DNA of 64,000 bases from Streptococcus didelphis DSM 15616. Lineage in GTDB: Bacteria > Bacillota > Bacilli > Lactobacillales > Streptococcaceae. The stretch spans positions 124,001 through 188,000 of the forward strand of contig NZ_KB904188.1 of assembly GCF_000380005.1 (NCBI RefSeq). Direction: 5' to 3'. Each line of letters opens with the position of its first letter. Position 1 is the first letter of the stretch. Of the stretch, positions 49,344 to 59,771 are shown piece by piece. The position numbers and the translations under genes were made by a program. The notes under the pieces are model-generated. The model saw only the letters and a program-made list of their open reading frames with translations, ran no database searches and was not told the DNA's origin.

Positions 49344-50069
49344 ATGAAAAAACAGGTTTTACTAGTAGATGATGAAGAGCATATCCTCAGGTTATTAGAC
49401 TATCATTTATCAAAAGAAGGTTTTGAATCAGACCTAGCTTATGATGGCCGATCAGCCCTGAAACTAGCTGAAACAGAGACCTATGACTTTATTTTATTAG
49501 ATATTATGCTACCCCAGCTAGATGGGATTGAGGTCTGTAAACGCATCCGCTTAAAAGGGATTCAGACTCCCATTATGATGGTCTCAGCCAAGGGAGAAGA
49601 ATTTGACAAGGTTCTGGCTCTGGAATTAGGAGCTGATGATTACATGACCAAACCCTTTAGTCCAAGAGAACTAGTAGCTAGAATCAAGGCTATTTTAAGA
49701 CGTAGCCAAAAAGAAGACGACAAGCAGGACTTATCAGACAGCTTAGAGGAACATTGGGAGATTGGAGATTTAAGCATCTACCCAGACCGACATGAAGTGT
49801 TTAAGGATAAGCAATTGCTCAACCTCACTCCAAAGGAGTTTGAGTTACTTCTTTACTTATTAAAGCATGCCAATATGACCATAACTAGAGAACGTCTTCT
49901 GGAAAGAATTTGGGGTTATGATTTTGGCCAGGAAACCCGTCTGGTGGACGTTCACATTGGAAAATTACGGGAAAAAATTGAAGACAATCCTAAGGAGCCC
50001 CGATTTATCAAAACTATTCGTGGCTATGGCTATAAGTTTAAGGAGCTAAAAGATGAAGGCAAGTCTTAA
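49344..50069 (+). CDS. phoP: phosphate-responsive response regulator (PhoP/PnpR)
   Basis: 241-residue OmpR-type regulator: VDDEEHILRLLDYHL acidic pocket, phospho-Asp in FILLDIMLPQLDG, MVSAKGEEFDKV, and the winged helix ETRLVDVHIGKLREKIEDNP. It overlaps the kinase gene by 17 nt. Immediate linkage to pstSCAB-phoU with TTTACA direct repeats before pstS identifies it as the Pho regulator (PnpR in pneumococcus). Confidence 0.92.
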   Translation: MKKQVLLVDDEEHILRLLDYHLSKEGFESDLAYDGRSALKLAETETYDFILLDIMLPQLDGIEVCKRIRLKGIQTPIMMVSAKGEEFDKVLALELGADDYMTKPFSPRELVARIKAILRRSQKEDDKQDLSDSLEEHWEIGDLSIYPDRHEVFKDKQLLNLTPKEFELLLYLLKHANMTITRERLLERIWGYDFGQETRLVDVHIGKLREKIEDNPKEPRFIKTIRGYGYKFKELKDEGKS

Positions 50070-51369
50070 GCAGTTATTACTGCTATTAGTCCTAGCCTTG
50101 CTGGCTTTCTTGTTGGCATTTGTAGGAAATAATGATAGGATCTTATTTAGCATCTTAGCCTGCCTTTTTTTGCTTGCTAGTTTTTGGCCTCTAAGAGACC
50201 TCTTTTTATGGCAGAAAAGCTTTCAAATGCTTCGTTTAGAAGACTATAGGACTTCAGATGTTTTTTTACCTCAAAAACAGGCTGATTTAAAAGAACTTTT
50301 AGCAAGCTATGGGAAGAAAAGAGAGGCCTTGATAAACAAGGAAGCTGAGATTAAGAAGATGGCTGGTAATTTAGAGGCCCTAATGTCTCACATGACCATG
50401 GGGATGTTTCTTCTTTCTAAGGAAAAAAGGATTGTTCTCTACAGCAAGTCCCTCCCTGATTATTTCCCAGAAATTAAAGATCACTTTGATAGCTTGAATG
50501 ACCTAAAGAGGTTGGACATTATTGCCTTTGTTTCCCAGGCCTTTGAGACCCAAGCTACCCTTAAAAAAGAATTGAGTGGTTTTCGGGAAAAGGATCTGAT
50601 CCTAGAAGTAACAGCAGTACCCATTTTGGACCAAAAAGGACTGGTAGACCAGGTTTTGGTTCTTCTTTATGATTTAACTCGAATCAGAAGTTATGAAAAG
50701 CTCAATCTGGATTTTATTTCCAATGCTTCCCATGAGCTTCGCACACCTGTTACCTCTATAAAAGGCTTCGCTGAAACTATCAAGCATATGCCTGAAACAG
50801 ACAGGGCCTTGCAGGAAGAATTCTTGGAAATCATCTACCAGGAGAGCTTACGCCTAGAACATATTGTCCAACATATGTTGACCTTGTCGAAGGTTGAAAA
50901 AACAGACGTTCAAAAAACTAGTATTTTACTTGATGACTTTTTACCCTATATTGGAAATAGCATGAAACATCAGTTAAAAGAGAAAAACTTGACTTTAGAT
51001 TATGATTTAGAAGAGCCCTTTGAACTTGTTTCAGATAAGTATATCCTGTCTCAGATTTTATTAAATTTACTGTCAAATGCTATTCGTTATACCGAGGCTG
51101 GGGGTCAGATTACAATTGCTAGCCGTACTGTAGACGATAGCTGTCAGATCAGTGTGACAGATACAGGTATTGGGATGAGCCAATTAGAATTAGAAAGAAT
51201 CTTTGAACGCTTTTACCGGGTTAATAAGGGTCGAAGCCGTAAGTCTGGTGGCACAGGCCTAGGGCTCTCCATTGTTAAAGAGCTAAGCCAAGCCCTAGGG
51301 GGGCAAGTTAAGGTTAGCAGCCAGATTGGCAAGGGTAGCACCTTTACGCTACTCTTACCTAAACAGTGA
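50053..51369 (+). CDS. phoR: phosphate sensor histidine kinase (PhoR/PnpS)
   Basis: 438 residues. Two membrane helices at the N-terminus with almost no loop, so sensing is probably intramembrane or through PstB/PhoU. A PAS-like domain follows, DHp with FISNASHELRTPVTSIKGFA, and ATPase motifs NLLSNAIRYTE, VTDTGIGM and GGTGLGLSIVKEL. It is terminated by a hairpin just before the pst promoter. Confidence 0.92.
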   Translation: MKASLKQLLLLLVLALLAFLLAFVGNNDRILFSILACLFLLASFWPLRDLFLWQKSFQMLRLEDYRTSDVFLPQKQADLKELLASYGKKREALINKEAEIKKMAGNLEALMSHMTMGMFLLSKEKRIVLYSKSLPDYFPEIKDHFDSLNDLKRLDIIAFVSQAFETQATLKKELSGFREKDLILEVTAVPILDQKGLVDQVLVLLYDLTRIRSYEKLNLDFISNASHELRTPVTSIKGFAETIKHMPETDRALQEEFLEIIYQESLRLEHIVQHMLTLSKVEKTDVQKTSILLDDFLPYIGNSMKHQLKEKNLTLDYDLEEPFELVSDKYILSQILLNLLSNAIRYTEAGGQITIASRTVDDSCQISVTDTGIGMSQLELERIFERFYRVNKGRSRKSGGTGLGLSIVKELSQALGGQVKVSSQIGKGSTFTLLLPKQ

Positions 51370-51425
51370 GGCTTAGATGAATAGGGTTATTATGCTTTTG
51401 AAGAAGAGAGATTTTGTTAGCTTGT

Positions 51426-51450
51426 GAGAATCAGTTTGATTCTCTTTTTT
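51426..51450 (+). terminator. terminator of phoPR
   Basis: GAGAATC-AGTTT-GATTCTC followed by TTTTTTT. Confidence 0.85.
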
Positions 51451-51459
51451 TAGTTAATC

Positions 51460-51519
51460 TTTACAAAATCTTTACATTAATCAGGGATGAAACTTTACAA
51501 TGGCTTGGTAGACTATAAG
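51460..51519 (+). promoter_or_regulatory. Pho box and pst promoter
   Basis: TTTACA at 51460, 51471 and 51494 (spacing 11 and 23, near two turns) matches the PhoP-box pattern of TT(A/T)ACA direct repeats on an 11-bp period. A -10 (TATAAG, 51514-51519) follows. Confidence 0.7.
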
Positions 51520-51567
51520 TGTAGTAAGACTACAAGATACTCTATTAAAGATATAAAGGTGATCATG

Positions 51568-52446
51568 ATGAAAATGAAAAAAATAGTAACTTTAGCTGCT
51601 CTTAGTTTAACTGGTTTTGGCCTTGTGGCTTGTGGCAACAAGACTTCTGATTCTGCTTCTGCAAAAGGCGGTGGCAAAATTGAAGTTATCAGCCGTGAAA
51701 GTGGTTCAGGTACTAGAGGAGCCTTTACCGAAATTACAGGTATCATGAAAAAAGATAATGGTAAAGAAGTTGATAACACCTCAAAAACAGCCGTTGTCCA
51801 AAACAGTACTGAAGGTGTGATTTCTGCAGTAGCAGGCAATTCTAATGCTATTGGTTACATTTCACTAGGATCTTTAAATGACAAGGTTAAGGCCCTTAAG
51901 GTTGATGGTGTTGAAGCAAGCTCTAAGACTGTTTTAGATGGCAACTACCCATTACAAAGACCTTTTAACATTGTTTGGAATGACAACCTATCAGCACTTG
52001 GTAAGGATTTTATCACCTATATCCACTCTAAAGAAGGTCAAGCAGTAGTTACTAAAAATAAATTTGTGGAAGCTAAGACTGAAACCAATACCTACACCTC
52101 ACAAAAAATGTCAGGTAAACTTTCTATTGTAGGGTCAACATCTGTTTCTCCTCTAATGGAAAAACTTGCGGAAGCTTATAAAAAAGAAAACCCAGACGTT
52201 ACCATTGATATTACTTCAAATGGGTCATCTGCAGGGATTACAGCAGCAAATGAAAAGACAGCTGACATTGGTATGGTATCTCGTGAGTTAACCCCTAAAG
52301 AAGGTGAAAAATTAAAACATGATGCCATTGCCTTAGATGGAATTGCAGTTGTTGTTCATAAAGATAACAAGGCAAAAGAAGTGTCTATGAAATCACTAAC
52401 AGATATTTTCACTGGTAAATTAAGCAAATGGGATGAGGTCAAATAA
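51568..52446 (+). CDS. pstS: phosphate ABC transporter substrate-binding lipoprotein
   Basis: 292-residue periplasmic-type phosphate-binding protein, lipid-anchored through Cys22 (LVACGNK). Phosphate-contact segments SRESGSGTRGAF and GSTSVSPLMEKL are intact. The start is ATG 51568 with AAGGTGA 5 nt upstream; an in-frame ATG at 51487 lies in the promoter/Pho-box region. It is the first gene of pstSCAB-phoU, with a hairpin after it that could lower expression of the downstream permeases. Confidence 0.95.
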   Translation: MKMKKIVTLAALSLTGFGLVACGNKTSDSASAKGGGKIEVISRESGSGTRGAFTEITGIMKKDNGKEVDNTSKTAVVQNSTEGVISAVAGNSNAIGYISLGSLNDKVKALKVDGVEASSKTVLDGNYPLQRPFNIVWNDNLSALGKDFITYIHSKEGQAVVTKNKFVEAKTETNTYTSQKMSGKLSIVGSTSVSPLMEKLAEAYKKENPDVTIDITSNGSSAGITAANEKTADIGMVSRELTPKEGEKLKHDAIALDGIAVVVHKDNKAKEVSMKSLTDIFTGKLSKWDEVK

Positions 52447-52480
52447 GCCTAAAAAGCCCTAAGTCGTTTTAAGAAAAGGT

Positions 52481-52511
52481 AAGGAGCTGCTCGTTGTTAG
52501 CCTGGCTCCTT
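52481..52511 (+). terminator. intercistronic hairpin between pstS and pstC
   Basis: AAGGAGC...GCTCCTT, 7-bp arms with an inner GCT/AGC stem. The poor T-run suggests partial termination or a 3'-stabilising structure for the abundant pstS message. Confidence 0.5.
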
Positions 52512-52535
52512 TCATCTATTTAGAAAGGGAACTAT

Positions 52536-53399
52536 GTGAAAAAGCAAGCCTTTAAAGAAGATTTCTTTAGGATTTTATTTTTCCTAAGTGCAGCGACAGC
52601 CATTGTTGCCATTATCTTAATTTGTTTATTTATTTTTATGAATGGCCTACCTTTTATTGGTAAATATGGGATTGGTCGCTTCCTATTAGGTAAGGACTGG
52701 TCACCTTCAAATAGTCCAGCAAGTTTTGGGATTCTTCCTATGATTCTTGGTTCCTTGTTGATAACGGCGGGAGCTATTGTGGTTGGAGTACCTACGGGGA
52801 TTTTTACATCTGTTTTTATGGTTTATTACTGTCCAAAACCTCTCTATAGATTCTTAAAATCTTCCATTAACCTGATGGCAGCCATTCCTTCTATAGTTTA
52901 CGGTTTTTTTGGTCTGCAGTTACTGGTTCCTTGGATTAGGAGTTTTTCTGGCAACGGGATGAGTGTTTTAACAGCCTCTTTATTGCTAGGGATTATGATT
53001 TTACCTACTATTATTAGTCTTTCAGAATCAGCCATCAGAACAGTTCCTGCTTCCTATTACTCTGGTAGCTTAGCCTTAGGAGCCAGCCATGAAAGAACCA
53101 TCTTTAGTGTTATCTTACCAGCTGCTAAGTCAGGCGTTTTTTCAGCTATTATTTTAGGAATAGGCCGTGCCATAGGTGAGACTATGGCTGTTATCCTGGT
53201 TGCAGGGAATCAGCCCATTATTCCAAGTGGCCTCTTTGAAGGCACACGAACAATGACCACTAATATTGTCTTAGAAATGGCTTATGCTTCTGGTCAACAT
53301 AGAGAAGCCTTGATTGCTACGTCTGCTATTTTGTTTATCTTTATTTTAATGATTAATGCCTGTTTTGCTTATGTGAAAGGAAAATCAGTCCATGACTAG
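52536..53399 (+). CDS. pstC: phosphate ABC transporter permease PstC
   Basis: 287-residue permease with six membrane helices: PASFGILPMILGSLLIT, the BPD coupling loop ALGASHERTIFSVILPAAKSG and GRAIGETMAVILVAGN are typical. Start is GTG 52536 (no ATG fits; AAAGGGA is 6-7 nt upstream). It overlaps pstA by 8 nt. Confidence 0.95.
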   Translation: MKKQAFKEDFFRILFFLSAATAIVAIILICLFIFMNGLPFIGKYGIGRFLLGKDWSPSNSPASFGILPMILGSLLITAGAIVVGVPTGIFTSVFMVYYCPKPLYRFLKSSINLMAAIPSIVYGFFGLQLLVPWIRSFSGNGMSVLTASLLLGIMILPTIISLSESAIRTVPASYYSGSLALGASHERTIFSVILPAAKSGVFSAIILGIGRAIGETMAVILVAGNQPIIPSGLFEGTRTMTTNIVLEMAYASGQHREALIATSAILFIFILMINACFAYVKGKSVHD

Positions 53400-54207
53400 G
53401 TATATTTTAAAAGGATTGGTCTATTTGTTTAGTCTGATCACCTTTGGCACCTTATTTTTAGTGATAGGTTTTATTTTAGTGAAAGGTTTGCCACATATTA
53501 GTCCCTCACTTTTTGCTTGGAGCTACAATAGTGACAATGTTTCTTTGTTGCCTTCTATTATTTCCACCCTAATCCTTGTTTTTGGAGCCTTACTGATTGC
53601 TATGCCAATTGGGGTCTTTGCTGGTTTTTACCTTGTAGAATATGCTAAAAAAGGCTCTGTTTGGGTTAAAATCATGCGACTCGCTTCAGATACCCTCTCA
53701 GGCATTCCTTCTATTGTTTTTGGCTTGTTTGGGATGTTGTTCTTTGTTATCTTTTTAGGGTTTCAATATTCCTTGTTATCAGGAATCTTAACCTCTGTGA
53801 TCATGGTTTTACCCTTGATTATCAGGGCGACAGAAGAAGCCCTCTTATCTGTTGATGACAGTATGAGGCAGGCCAGTTTTGGCTTGGGTGCCGGGAAATT
53901 ACGGACCGTTTTTAGGATTGTCTTACCTGTTGCTATGCCGGGGATTTTATCAGGTTTGATTTTGGCTATTGGCCGTATTGTAGGAGAAACGGCAGCACTT
54001 ATGTATACCCTTGGAACTTCTACCAATACCCCAACTAGTCTGATGTCATCAGGGCGTTCTTTGGCTCTTCATATGTATATGTTATCTAGTGAGGGTCTCC
54101 ATGTTAATGAAGCCTATGCTACAGGGGTTATTCTTATTGTAACAGTGCTTATTATTAATGCTTTTTCAGCTACATTATCTCGTCGTCTTGTAAAAGGAGG
54201 CTCTTAG
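53392..54207 (+). CDS. pstA: phosphate ABC transporter permease PstA
   Basis: 271-residue permease with about six helices, coupling loop [22 protein letters not shown] and [21 protein letters not shown]. It pairs with PstC to form the channel. The pstB ATG follows after 1 nt. Confidence 0.95.
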   Translation: MTRYILKGLVYLFSLITFGTLFLVIGFILVKGLPHISPSLFAWSYNSDNVSLLPSIISTLILVFGALLIAMPIGVFAGFYLVEYAKKGSVWVKIMRLASDTLSGIPSIVFGLFGMLFFVIFLGFQYSLLSGILTSVIMVLPLIIRATEEALLSVDDSMRQASFGLGAGKLRTVFRIVLPVAMPGILSGLILAIGRIVGETAALMYTLGTSTNTPTSLMSSGRSLALHMYMLSSEGLHVNEAYATGVILIVTVLIINAFSATLSRRLVKGGS

Positions 54208-54208
54208 G

Positions 54209-54961
54209 ATGGGAACTTTTTCGATTAAAGATTTAAATTTATATTATGGGGATTTCAAGGCCTTGAAAAATATTTCGATCCAGCTTCCCCAAGGAGAGAT
54301 TACAGCCTTGATAGGCCCTTCGGGTTGTGGGAAGTCAACTTTTTTAAAGACCCTTAATCGAATGAATGATTTGATTCCTACTTGTCGTATTGAAGGAGAA
54401 GTTTTTCTAGATCAGGAGAATATCTACAGTAAAAACATGAATCTCAATAATCTGCGTAAGCGAGTGGGCATGGTTTTTCAGCAGCCAAATCCTTTTGCCA
54501 TGTCTATTTACGATAATGTCGCCTATGGCCCACGGACGCATGGGGTTAAAGATAAGTCTAGCTTAGATGCTCTGGTTGAAAAAAGCTTAAAAGGCGCAGC
54601 TATTTGGGAAGAGGTCAAAGACGACTTGAAAAAGAGTGCTATGTCCTTGTCAGGTGGCCAACAACAAAGGCTTTGTATCGCGCGAGCCCTTGCTGTTGAG
54701 CCTGATGTTTTACTGATGGATGAACCTACCTCAGCCTTGGACCCGATTTCTACGCTTAAGATTGAGGACTTGATTCAGGAGTTAAAAAAAGACTATACCA
54801 TTATCATTGTGACACATAATATGCAGCAGGCTTCTCGTATCTCAGATAAGACAGCATTTTTCTTAACAGGGGAAATTTGTGAGTTTGGGGATACCTTGCA
54901 GATTTTTACTAACCCACAGGATAAGCGAACTGAGGACTATATTTCAGGTCGTTTTGGCTAG
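54209..54961 (+). CDS. pstB: phosphate ABC transporter ATP-binding protein
   Basis: 250-residue ATPase with Walker [11 protein letters not shown]-loop [17 protein letters not shown] (characteristic of PstB), signature LSGGQQQR and Walker [14 protein letters not shown]. Only one PstB is encoded here, unlike the duplicated pstB1/pstB2 of some streptococci. Signals phosphate status to PhoR via PhoU. Confidence 0.96.
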   Translation: MGTFSIKDLNLYYGDFKALKNISIQLPQGEITALIGPSGCGKSTFLKTLNRMNDLIPTCRIEGEVFLDQENIYSKNMNLNNLRKRVGMVFQQPNPFAMSIYDNVAYGPRTHGVKDKSSLDALVEKSLKGAAIWEEVKDDLKKSAMSLSGGQQQRLCIARALAVEPDVLLMDEPTSALDPISTLKIEDLIQELKKDYTIIIVTHNMQQASRISDKTAFFLTGEICEFGDTLQIFTNPQDKRTEDYISGRFG

Positions 54962-54975
54962 AGAAAGGATCTAAG

Positions 54976-55629
54976 ATGAGAGAACAATTTGAACTAGAAC
55001 TACAGGTACTAGAGGAAAGTTTTTTGAAAATGGGGCATGCAGTCCTAGAAGCTGCTTCAAAGGCTTTACTGGCCTTGGCAGCTAAGGATAGTGACATGGC
55101 TAAACTAATCATAAAAGAAGATCGTTTAATCAATCAGGCCCAGCTATCTCTAGAGCTATCCTGTGCTAATTTGCTGGCCTTACAGCAGCCCCAGGTGACT
55201 GACTTACGTTTTGTCTTAACGGTTATGTCAGCTTGTTCTGATTTAGAGCGCATGGGCGATCATATGGCTGGCCTTGCTAAGTCGACCTTGAATTTATCTC
55301 CAAGTGATGATTTAGATATTATAGAAGAAGACATCCACCTAGCTGGTCAAAAGGCCTTAAAGATGCTGGCTGATCTGCTCTATGTTTTTTCTAAGAGAGA
55401 TGCTGATAAGGCTATTGCCATAGCTAATCAAGATGAAGCTATTGATAAGCTCTATTATAAGACTTCAAAAGATATTTTAAGCTTGATGAAGGAGCAAACA
55501 ATATCCATTAAAAACGGGGCTCAGTACCTTTACATAATAGGTCATATTGAACGCTTTGCCGATTATATTTCCAATATCTGTGAACGTCTTGTCTATTTAG
55601 AAACAGGTGAGTTAGTAGAACTTAATTAA
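54976..55629 (+). CDS. phoU: phosphate-signalling protein PhoU
   Basis: 217-residue all-helical protein with two tandem three-helix domains. Metal/phosphate motif ERMGDHMAGLAKS in the first and the corresponding IERFADYISNICERL in the second. It negatively controls PhoR and Pst. Start ATG 54976 has AAAGGAT upstream. The operon ends at the hairpin 55635. Confidence 0.94.
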   Translation: MREQFELELQVLEESFLKMGHAVLEAASKALLALAAKDSDMAKLIIKEDRLINQAQLSLELSCANLLALQQPQVTDLRFVLTVMSACSDLERMGDHMAGLAKSTLNLSPSDDLDIIEEDIHLAGQKALKMLADLLYVFSKRDADKAIAIANQDEAIDKLYYKTSKDILSLMKEQTISIKNGAQYLYIIGHIERFADYISNICERLVYLETGELVELN

Positions 55630-55634
55630 AGTAG

Positions 55635-55662
55635 AAGTCATGTCTAAGACGTGACTTTTTTT
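55635..55662 (+). terminator. pst-phoU terminator
   Basis: AAGTCATGTC-TAA-GACGTGACTT (one T-G pair) with T-run. Confidence 0.85.
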
Positions 55663-55708
55663 AATGCCAATCATCATATTGGATAAGTGAAAGTAGCCAG
55701 TTTTGTGA

Positions 55709-55714
55709 TATAAT
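55709..55714 (+). promoter_or_regulatory. extended -10 promoter of tex close to the start codon
   Basis: TGA-TATAAT (TATAAT 55709-55714) ends only 9 nt before ATG 55724 and no Shine-Dalgarno is present, so the mRNA could start at or beside the ATG. Confidence 0.55.
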
Positions 55715-55723
55715 TATACTATT

Positions 55724-57856
55724 ATGGAAAATAAAACTATTGAAAAGATTTCAAATGATTTGAATATCTCACCAAAACAAGTTGAGGATGTTTTAGCGCT
55801 TACAGCAGAAGGAAATACCATTCCCTTTATTGCCCGTTACCGTAAAGAAGCAACTGGTAATTTAGACGAGGTGATGATTAAGGCCATTATCGACCAAGAC
55901 AAGTCCCTAACCCAATTGCAAGAACGTAAAGAAACCATACTGGCTAAGATTGAGGAACAGGGAAAATTAAGTGAGGCTTTAAAGCTTTCTATTGAAACGG
56001 CAGAAAAATTAGCTGACCTTGAAGAACTCTATCTACCTTATAAGGAAAAACGTCGGACAAAAGCAAGCATTGCGCGTGAGGCTGGTCTATCTCCCCTTGC
56101 TCGCCTAATATTGCAAAATGCCAAAGGGCTTGAAAAAGAAGCTGAGAACTTTTTATCAGAAGGCTTTGCAACAGTTGATGCTGCTCTGGCAGGCGCTGTG
56201 GATATCCTAGTTGAAGCCATGTCAGAAGATAGGAAATTAAGGTCATGGACCTACAATGAAATCTGGACCTATTCTAGTCTTGTCTCCCTTGTAAAAGATG
56301 CTGAGCTGGATGATAAACACATTTTCCAAATCTATTATGATTTTTCAGATAAGGTATCTAAAATGCAGGGTTATCGAACCCTTGCTCTAAACCGGGGTGA
56401 AAAATTAGGAATCCTCAAGGTCAGCTTTGAACACAATATCGATAAAATGCTACGTTTTTTTGGCATGCGCTTCAAAGAAAAAAATGTCTATATTGATGAT
56501 GTTATTAACCAAACGGTTAAAAAGAAAATTGTTCCAGCCATGGAAAGACGGATTCGAACAGAGTTAACAGAAGCCGCAGAAGATGGGGCTATCAAACTCT
56601 TTTCAGAAAACCTACGCCATCTTTTATTGGTATCACCTTTAAAAGGGAAAATGGTTTTAGGTTTTGACCCGGCTTTTCGTACTGGGGCAAAATTAGCCGT
56701 TATTGACCAAACAGGAAAATTACTGACCACCCATGTTATCTATCCTGTAGCTCCAGCCAGTCAGGCCAAAATTCAGGTGGCTAAAAAAGAATTGGCTGAG
56801 TTGATTCAAACTTATGAGATTGAACTCATAGCTATTGGTAATGGAACAGCCAGTCGTGAAAGTGAAGCCTTTGTCGCTGAGATTTTGAAGGACTTTCCTA
56901 GAACCTCTTATGTCATTGTTAATGAAAGCGGAGCATCAGTCTATTCAGCTTCTGAACTGGCAAGGCATGAATTTCCAGATCTAACTGTTGAAAAACGCTC
57001 GGCTATTTCCATAGCAAGAAGGCTCCAAGACCCTCTAGCTGAGTTAGTGAAAATTGATCCCAAATCAATTGGTGTGGGCCAATACCAGCATGATGTTAGT
57101 CAGAAAAAATTAAGTGATAATCTCGACTTTGTTGTGGACACGGTGGTTAACCAAGTAGGTGTTAATATTAACACAGCTAGTCCAGTCTTATTGTCTCATG
57201 TGTCAGGTTTAAACAAGACCATTTCAGAAAATATTGTCAAATACCGTGAGGAGAATGGTCTGATAAAATCCCGGGCAGAAATTAAAAAGGTTCCCCGTCT
57301 AGGTGCCAAGGCCTTTGAGCAGGCAGCTGGCTTTTTAAGGATTCCTAATGCTAAAAATATCTTAGATAATACTGGGGTCCATCCAGAGTCTTACGGGGCT
57401 GTTAATAAGCTCTTTAAAGAAGTTCAGATTGATAGTCTTGATGAAGAAGCCAAGGTAAAACTAGCAAGCCTTGATCTTAAGGCCATGTCTGAAAAGCTAG
57501 CTATTGGCTATGAAACCCTTAAAGATATTATTAAGGATCTCTTAAAGCCTGGTCGGGACTTACGGGATGACTTCCAGACTCCGGTTCTTAGACAGGATGT
57601 TCTTGATTTGAAAGATTTGAAAATTGGTCAAAAACTAGAAGGAACTGTTCGAAATGTGGTTGATTTTGGGGCTTTTGTTGATATTGGTGTCCACGAAGAT
57701 GGCCTTATCCATATTTCAGAAATGAGTAAAACTTTTGTTAATCATCCAAGTCAGGTGCTAGCAGTTGGTGATTTAGTCACTGTCTGGGTTTCTAAGCTTG
57801 ATTTAGACCGTCACAAGGTTAACCTTAGTTTATTAGCTCCTAATGCAGCTCAATAA
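55724..57856 (+). CDS. tex: Tex-family RNA-binding transcription accessory protein
   Basis: 710-residue Tex protein: helical N-terminal region with [16 protein letters not shown], YqgF-like nuclease-fold domain ([21 protein letters not shown]), helix-hairpin-helix region ([17 protein letters not shown]) and a C-terminal S1 RNA-binding domain ([20 protein letters not shown]). Tex homologues associate with RNA polymerase and affect toxin and competence gene expression. It overlaps the sprT-like gene by 14 nt. The start lacks a Shine-Dalgarno (see promoter). Confidence 0.95.
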   Translation: MENKTIEKISNDLNISPKQVEDVLALTAEGNTIPFIARYRKEATGNLDEVMIKAIIDQDKSLTQLQERKETILAKIEEQGKLSEALKLSIETAEKLADLEELYLPYKEKRRTKASIAREAGLSPLARLILQNAKGLEKEAENFLSEGFATVDAALAGAVDILVEAMSEDRKLRSWTYNEIWTYSSLVSLVKDAELDDKHIFQIYYDFSDKVSKMQGYRTLALNRGEKLGILKVSFEHNIDKMLRFFGMRFKEKNVYIDDVINQTVKKKIVPAMERRIRTELTEAAEDGAIKLFSENLRHLLLVSPLKGKMVLGFDPAFRTGAKLAVIDQTGKLLTTHVIYPVAPASQAKIQVAKKELAELIQTYEIELIAIGNGTASRESEAFVAEILKDFPRTSYVIVNESGASVYSASELARHEFPDLTVEKRSAISIARRLQDPLAELVKIDPKSIGVGQYQHDVSQKKLSDNLDFVVDTVVNQVGVNINTASPVLLSHVSGLNKTISENIVKYREENGLIKSRAEIKKVPRLGAKAFEQAAGFLRIPNAKNILDNTGVHPESYGAVNKLFKEVQIDSLDEEAKVKLASLDLKAMSEKLAIGYETLKDIIKDLLKPGRDLRDDFQTPVLRQDVLDLKDLKIGQKLEGTVRNVVDFGAFVDIGVHEDGLIHISEMSKTFVNHPSQVLAVGDLVTVWVSKLDLDRHKVNLSLLAPNAAQ

Positions 57857-58286
57857 GTATGTTCAAGAGGTGTCACTTGAGGATTTTGGCAAGCCTTTTA
57901 GGCATGAGGCTCACTGGAATAAACGTCTTAAAACGACGGGAGGACGTTTTTTTCCTCTAGATGGTCATCTGGATTTTAACTATAATTTGTATCAGGAATT
58001 TGGCCAAGAGGTCTTTCGAAAAATTGTTCGGCATGAGCTCTGTCATTATCATCTTTATTTTGAAAATAAGGGTTATCAGCATGGACAGAAGGACTTTAAG
58101 GACTTGTTAAAGAAAGTTGATGGTCTAAGATATGCCCCTTCAAGTAAGCAAAAGAGGCCACAACTTGTTTATGTTTGCTGTAAGTGCCAGCATCTATTCT
58201 ATCGTAAACGTAGACTAGATACTTCCAAGTATGTGTGTGGGATTTGTAAGGGGAAGTTACTTGAGAGAAATCAGTCGCAAGGCTGA
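57843..58286 (+). CDS. SprT-like zinc metalloprotein
   Basis: 147 residues with the HExxH zinc site ([11 protein letters not shown]) and a C-terminal zinc ribbon ([13 protein letters not shown]...VCGICKGKL). SprT family members resemble the DNA-protein crosslink protease Spartan; the bacterial role is not settled. It overlaps tex by 14 nt and is therefore coupled to it, as in other streptococci. Confidence 0.9.
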   Translation: MQLNKYVQEVSLEDFGKPFRHEAHWNKRLKTTGGRFFPLDGHLDFNYNLYQEFGQEVFRKIVRHELCHYHLYFENKGYQHGQKDFKDLLKKVDGLRYAPSSKQKRPQLVYVCCKCQHLFYRKRRLDTSKYVCGICKGKLLERNQSQG

Positions 58287-58355
58287 TTTCTTTTGCTAGC
58301 AAAAGACCTATACTTATTAGACAGAAGATTTCTATGTAAGAAAGAGGAGGAGATT

Positions 58356-58625
58356 ATGAAGGGAAAATTCTATAAACAGCGTCAAAATAGGATTTTGGCT
58401 GGTGTTGTTGCTGGTCTGGCTGACAAGTACGGCTGGGATTTGGTAGTTGCTCGGGTGATTGCTGGTTTACTAATGTATACCAATGGATTTGGGATACTCA
58501 TTTATATTCTTTTAGCCATCTTTTTACCCTATAAGGAAGACCTGATGAGAAGTAATAGCAACCGACCAAGAAGCCGTAAAGAAGCTGATGCCATCAAAGA
58601 TGAGGACGATGGCTGGTTCTGGTAA
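58356..58625 (+). CDS. PspC-domain membrane protein
   Basis: 89 residues: cytoplasmic basic N-terminus (MKGKFYKQRQNRILAGVVAG), one hydrophobic helix (NGFGILIYILLAIFLPYK) and a charged C-terminal tail. This is the PspC domain of envelope-stress systems, here of the short form typical of streptococci. Start ATG 58356 has AGAGGAGGAG 4-6 nt upstream; a longer frame from 58293 has none. Probably monitors envelope stress; no partner genes are adjacent. Confidence 0.88.
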   Translation: MKGKFYKQRQNRILAGVVAGLADKYGWDLVVARVIAGLLMYTNGFGILIYILLAIFLPYKEDLMRSNSNRPRSRKEADAIKDEDDGWFW

Positions 58626-58815
58626 AAATCTTTCTTAATAGTTGTAGGAAGTAAGGATGGTAAACAGGAAATCACTTACTACTAACTATTTTGATGATTA
58701 AAGTGATAAAGGAAGGGCTTTCTTGAAAAGGCTTCCTTTTTTACTATCTATGACCTAAACAGTTACAAAATCTCTCTAAAATAAGATACTTTAAGGGAAG
58801 GAACAATTTGAAATA

Positions 58816-58824
58816 TGTTATAAT
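58816..58824 (+). promoter_or_regulatory. extended -10 promoter of hprK
   Basis: TGT-TATAAT (TATAAT 58819-58824) 17 nt before the hprK start, followed by Shine-Dalgarno AAAAGGAG. Confidence 0.6.
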
Positions 58825-58841
58825 AGGAAAAAGGAGAAAAA

Positions 58842-59771
58842 ATGACTGTAACTGTAAAAATGTTGGTTAATAAAGTCAAATTAGATGTTATTTATGGTAG
58901 TGAGGAACTATTAGATAAAGAAATTACAACTTCTGATATTTCTCGACCTGGTTTAGAAATGACAGGTTATTTTGATTATTATTCCCCTAATCGTATTCAA
59001 TTATTTGGTAAAAAAGAGTGGTCTTATTTGACTAAGATGACTGCCCACAACCGCTACTCGGTTTTGAAGGAGATGTTTCAAAAATCAACTCCAGCAGTTA
59101 TTGTTTCAAGAGATTTACCTATCCCTGAAGAGATGATGAGAGCAGCTAAGGAAGAGCAGATAGCCCTGCTAGCGAGTAAGGTCTCTACCAGTCGCTTGGC
59201 TGGAGGTGTTTCTTATTTTCTCGATGCAGCCCTGGCTGAAAGAACCAGTGTCCATGGTGTCTTGATGGATATTTATGGCATGGGAGTTCTTATTCAGGGA
59301 GATTCTGGTATCGGTAAGAGTGAAACGGGTCTGGAACTGGTTAAGCGAGGTCACCGTCTGGTTGCTGATGATCGGGTTGATGTCTATGCTAAAGACGAAG
59401 AAACGCTCTGGGGTGAACCAGCTGAGATATTGCGGCATTTATTAGAAATTCGTGGTGTCGGTATCATTGATGTCATGTCCTTATATGGGGCTAGTGCCGT
59501 TAAGGATTCTTCTCAGGTGCAGCTTGCAATTTACCTAGAAAATTTTGAGCCAGGTAAGGTTTTTGATCGTTTAGGAAATGGCAATGAAGATATTATCTTT
59601 GCAGGGGTTAAGATTCCTCGGGTAAGAATTCCGGTTAAAACTGGTCGAAATGTTTCGGTTGTCATTGAAGCAGCAGCTATGAACCATCGGGCAAAACAGA
59701 TGGGCTTTGATGCGACAAAGACTTTTGAAGAACGCTTGACTAGCTTGATTACTAAAAATGAGGCCGGCTGA
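58842..59771 (+). CDS. hprK: HPr kinase/phosphorylase
   Basis: 309-residue bifunctional enzyme that phosphorylates HPr at Ser46 in response to fructose-1,6-bisphosphate and dephosphorylates it when phosphate rises. P-loop [14 protein letters not shown], preceded by the conserved His in [11 protein letters not shown]; the HprK signature [16 protein letters not shown]; and [19 protein letters not shown] near the C-terminus. HPr-Ser-P is the CcpA corepressor, so this gene and ccpA at 17332 act in one pathway. lgt starts within its stop (TGATG). Confidence 0.97.
   Translation: MTVTVKMLVNKVKLDVIYGSEELLDKEITTSDISRPGLEMTGYFDYYSPNRIQLFGKKEWSYLTKMTAHNRYSVLKEMFQKSTPAVIVSRDLPIPEEMMRAAKEEQIALLASKVSTSRLAGGVSYFLDAALAERTSVHGVLMDIYGMGVLIQGDSGIGKSETGLELVKRGHRLVADDRVDVYAKDEETLWGEPAEILRHLLEIRGVGIIDVMSLYGASAVKDSSQVQLAIYLENFEPGKVFDRLGNGNEDIIFAGVKIPRVRIPVKTGRNVSVVIEAAAMNHRAKQMGFDATKTFEERLTSLITKNEAG

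Noticed and set aside
51487-51567. Upstream in-frame ATG for pstS
   Set aside because: It lies at the Pho-box/-10 region and would bury the lipoprotein signal; ATG 51568 has a Shine-Dalgarno.
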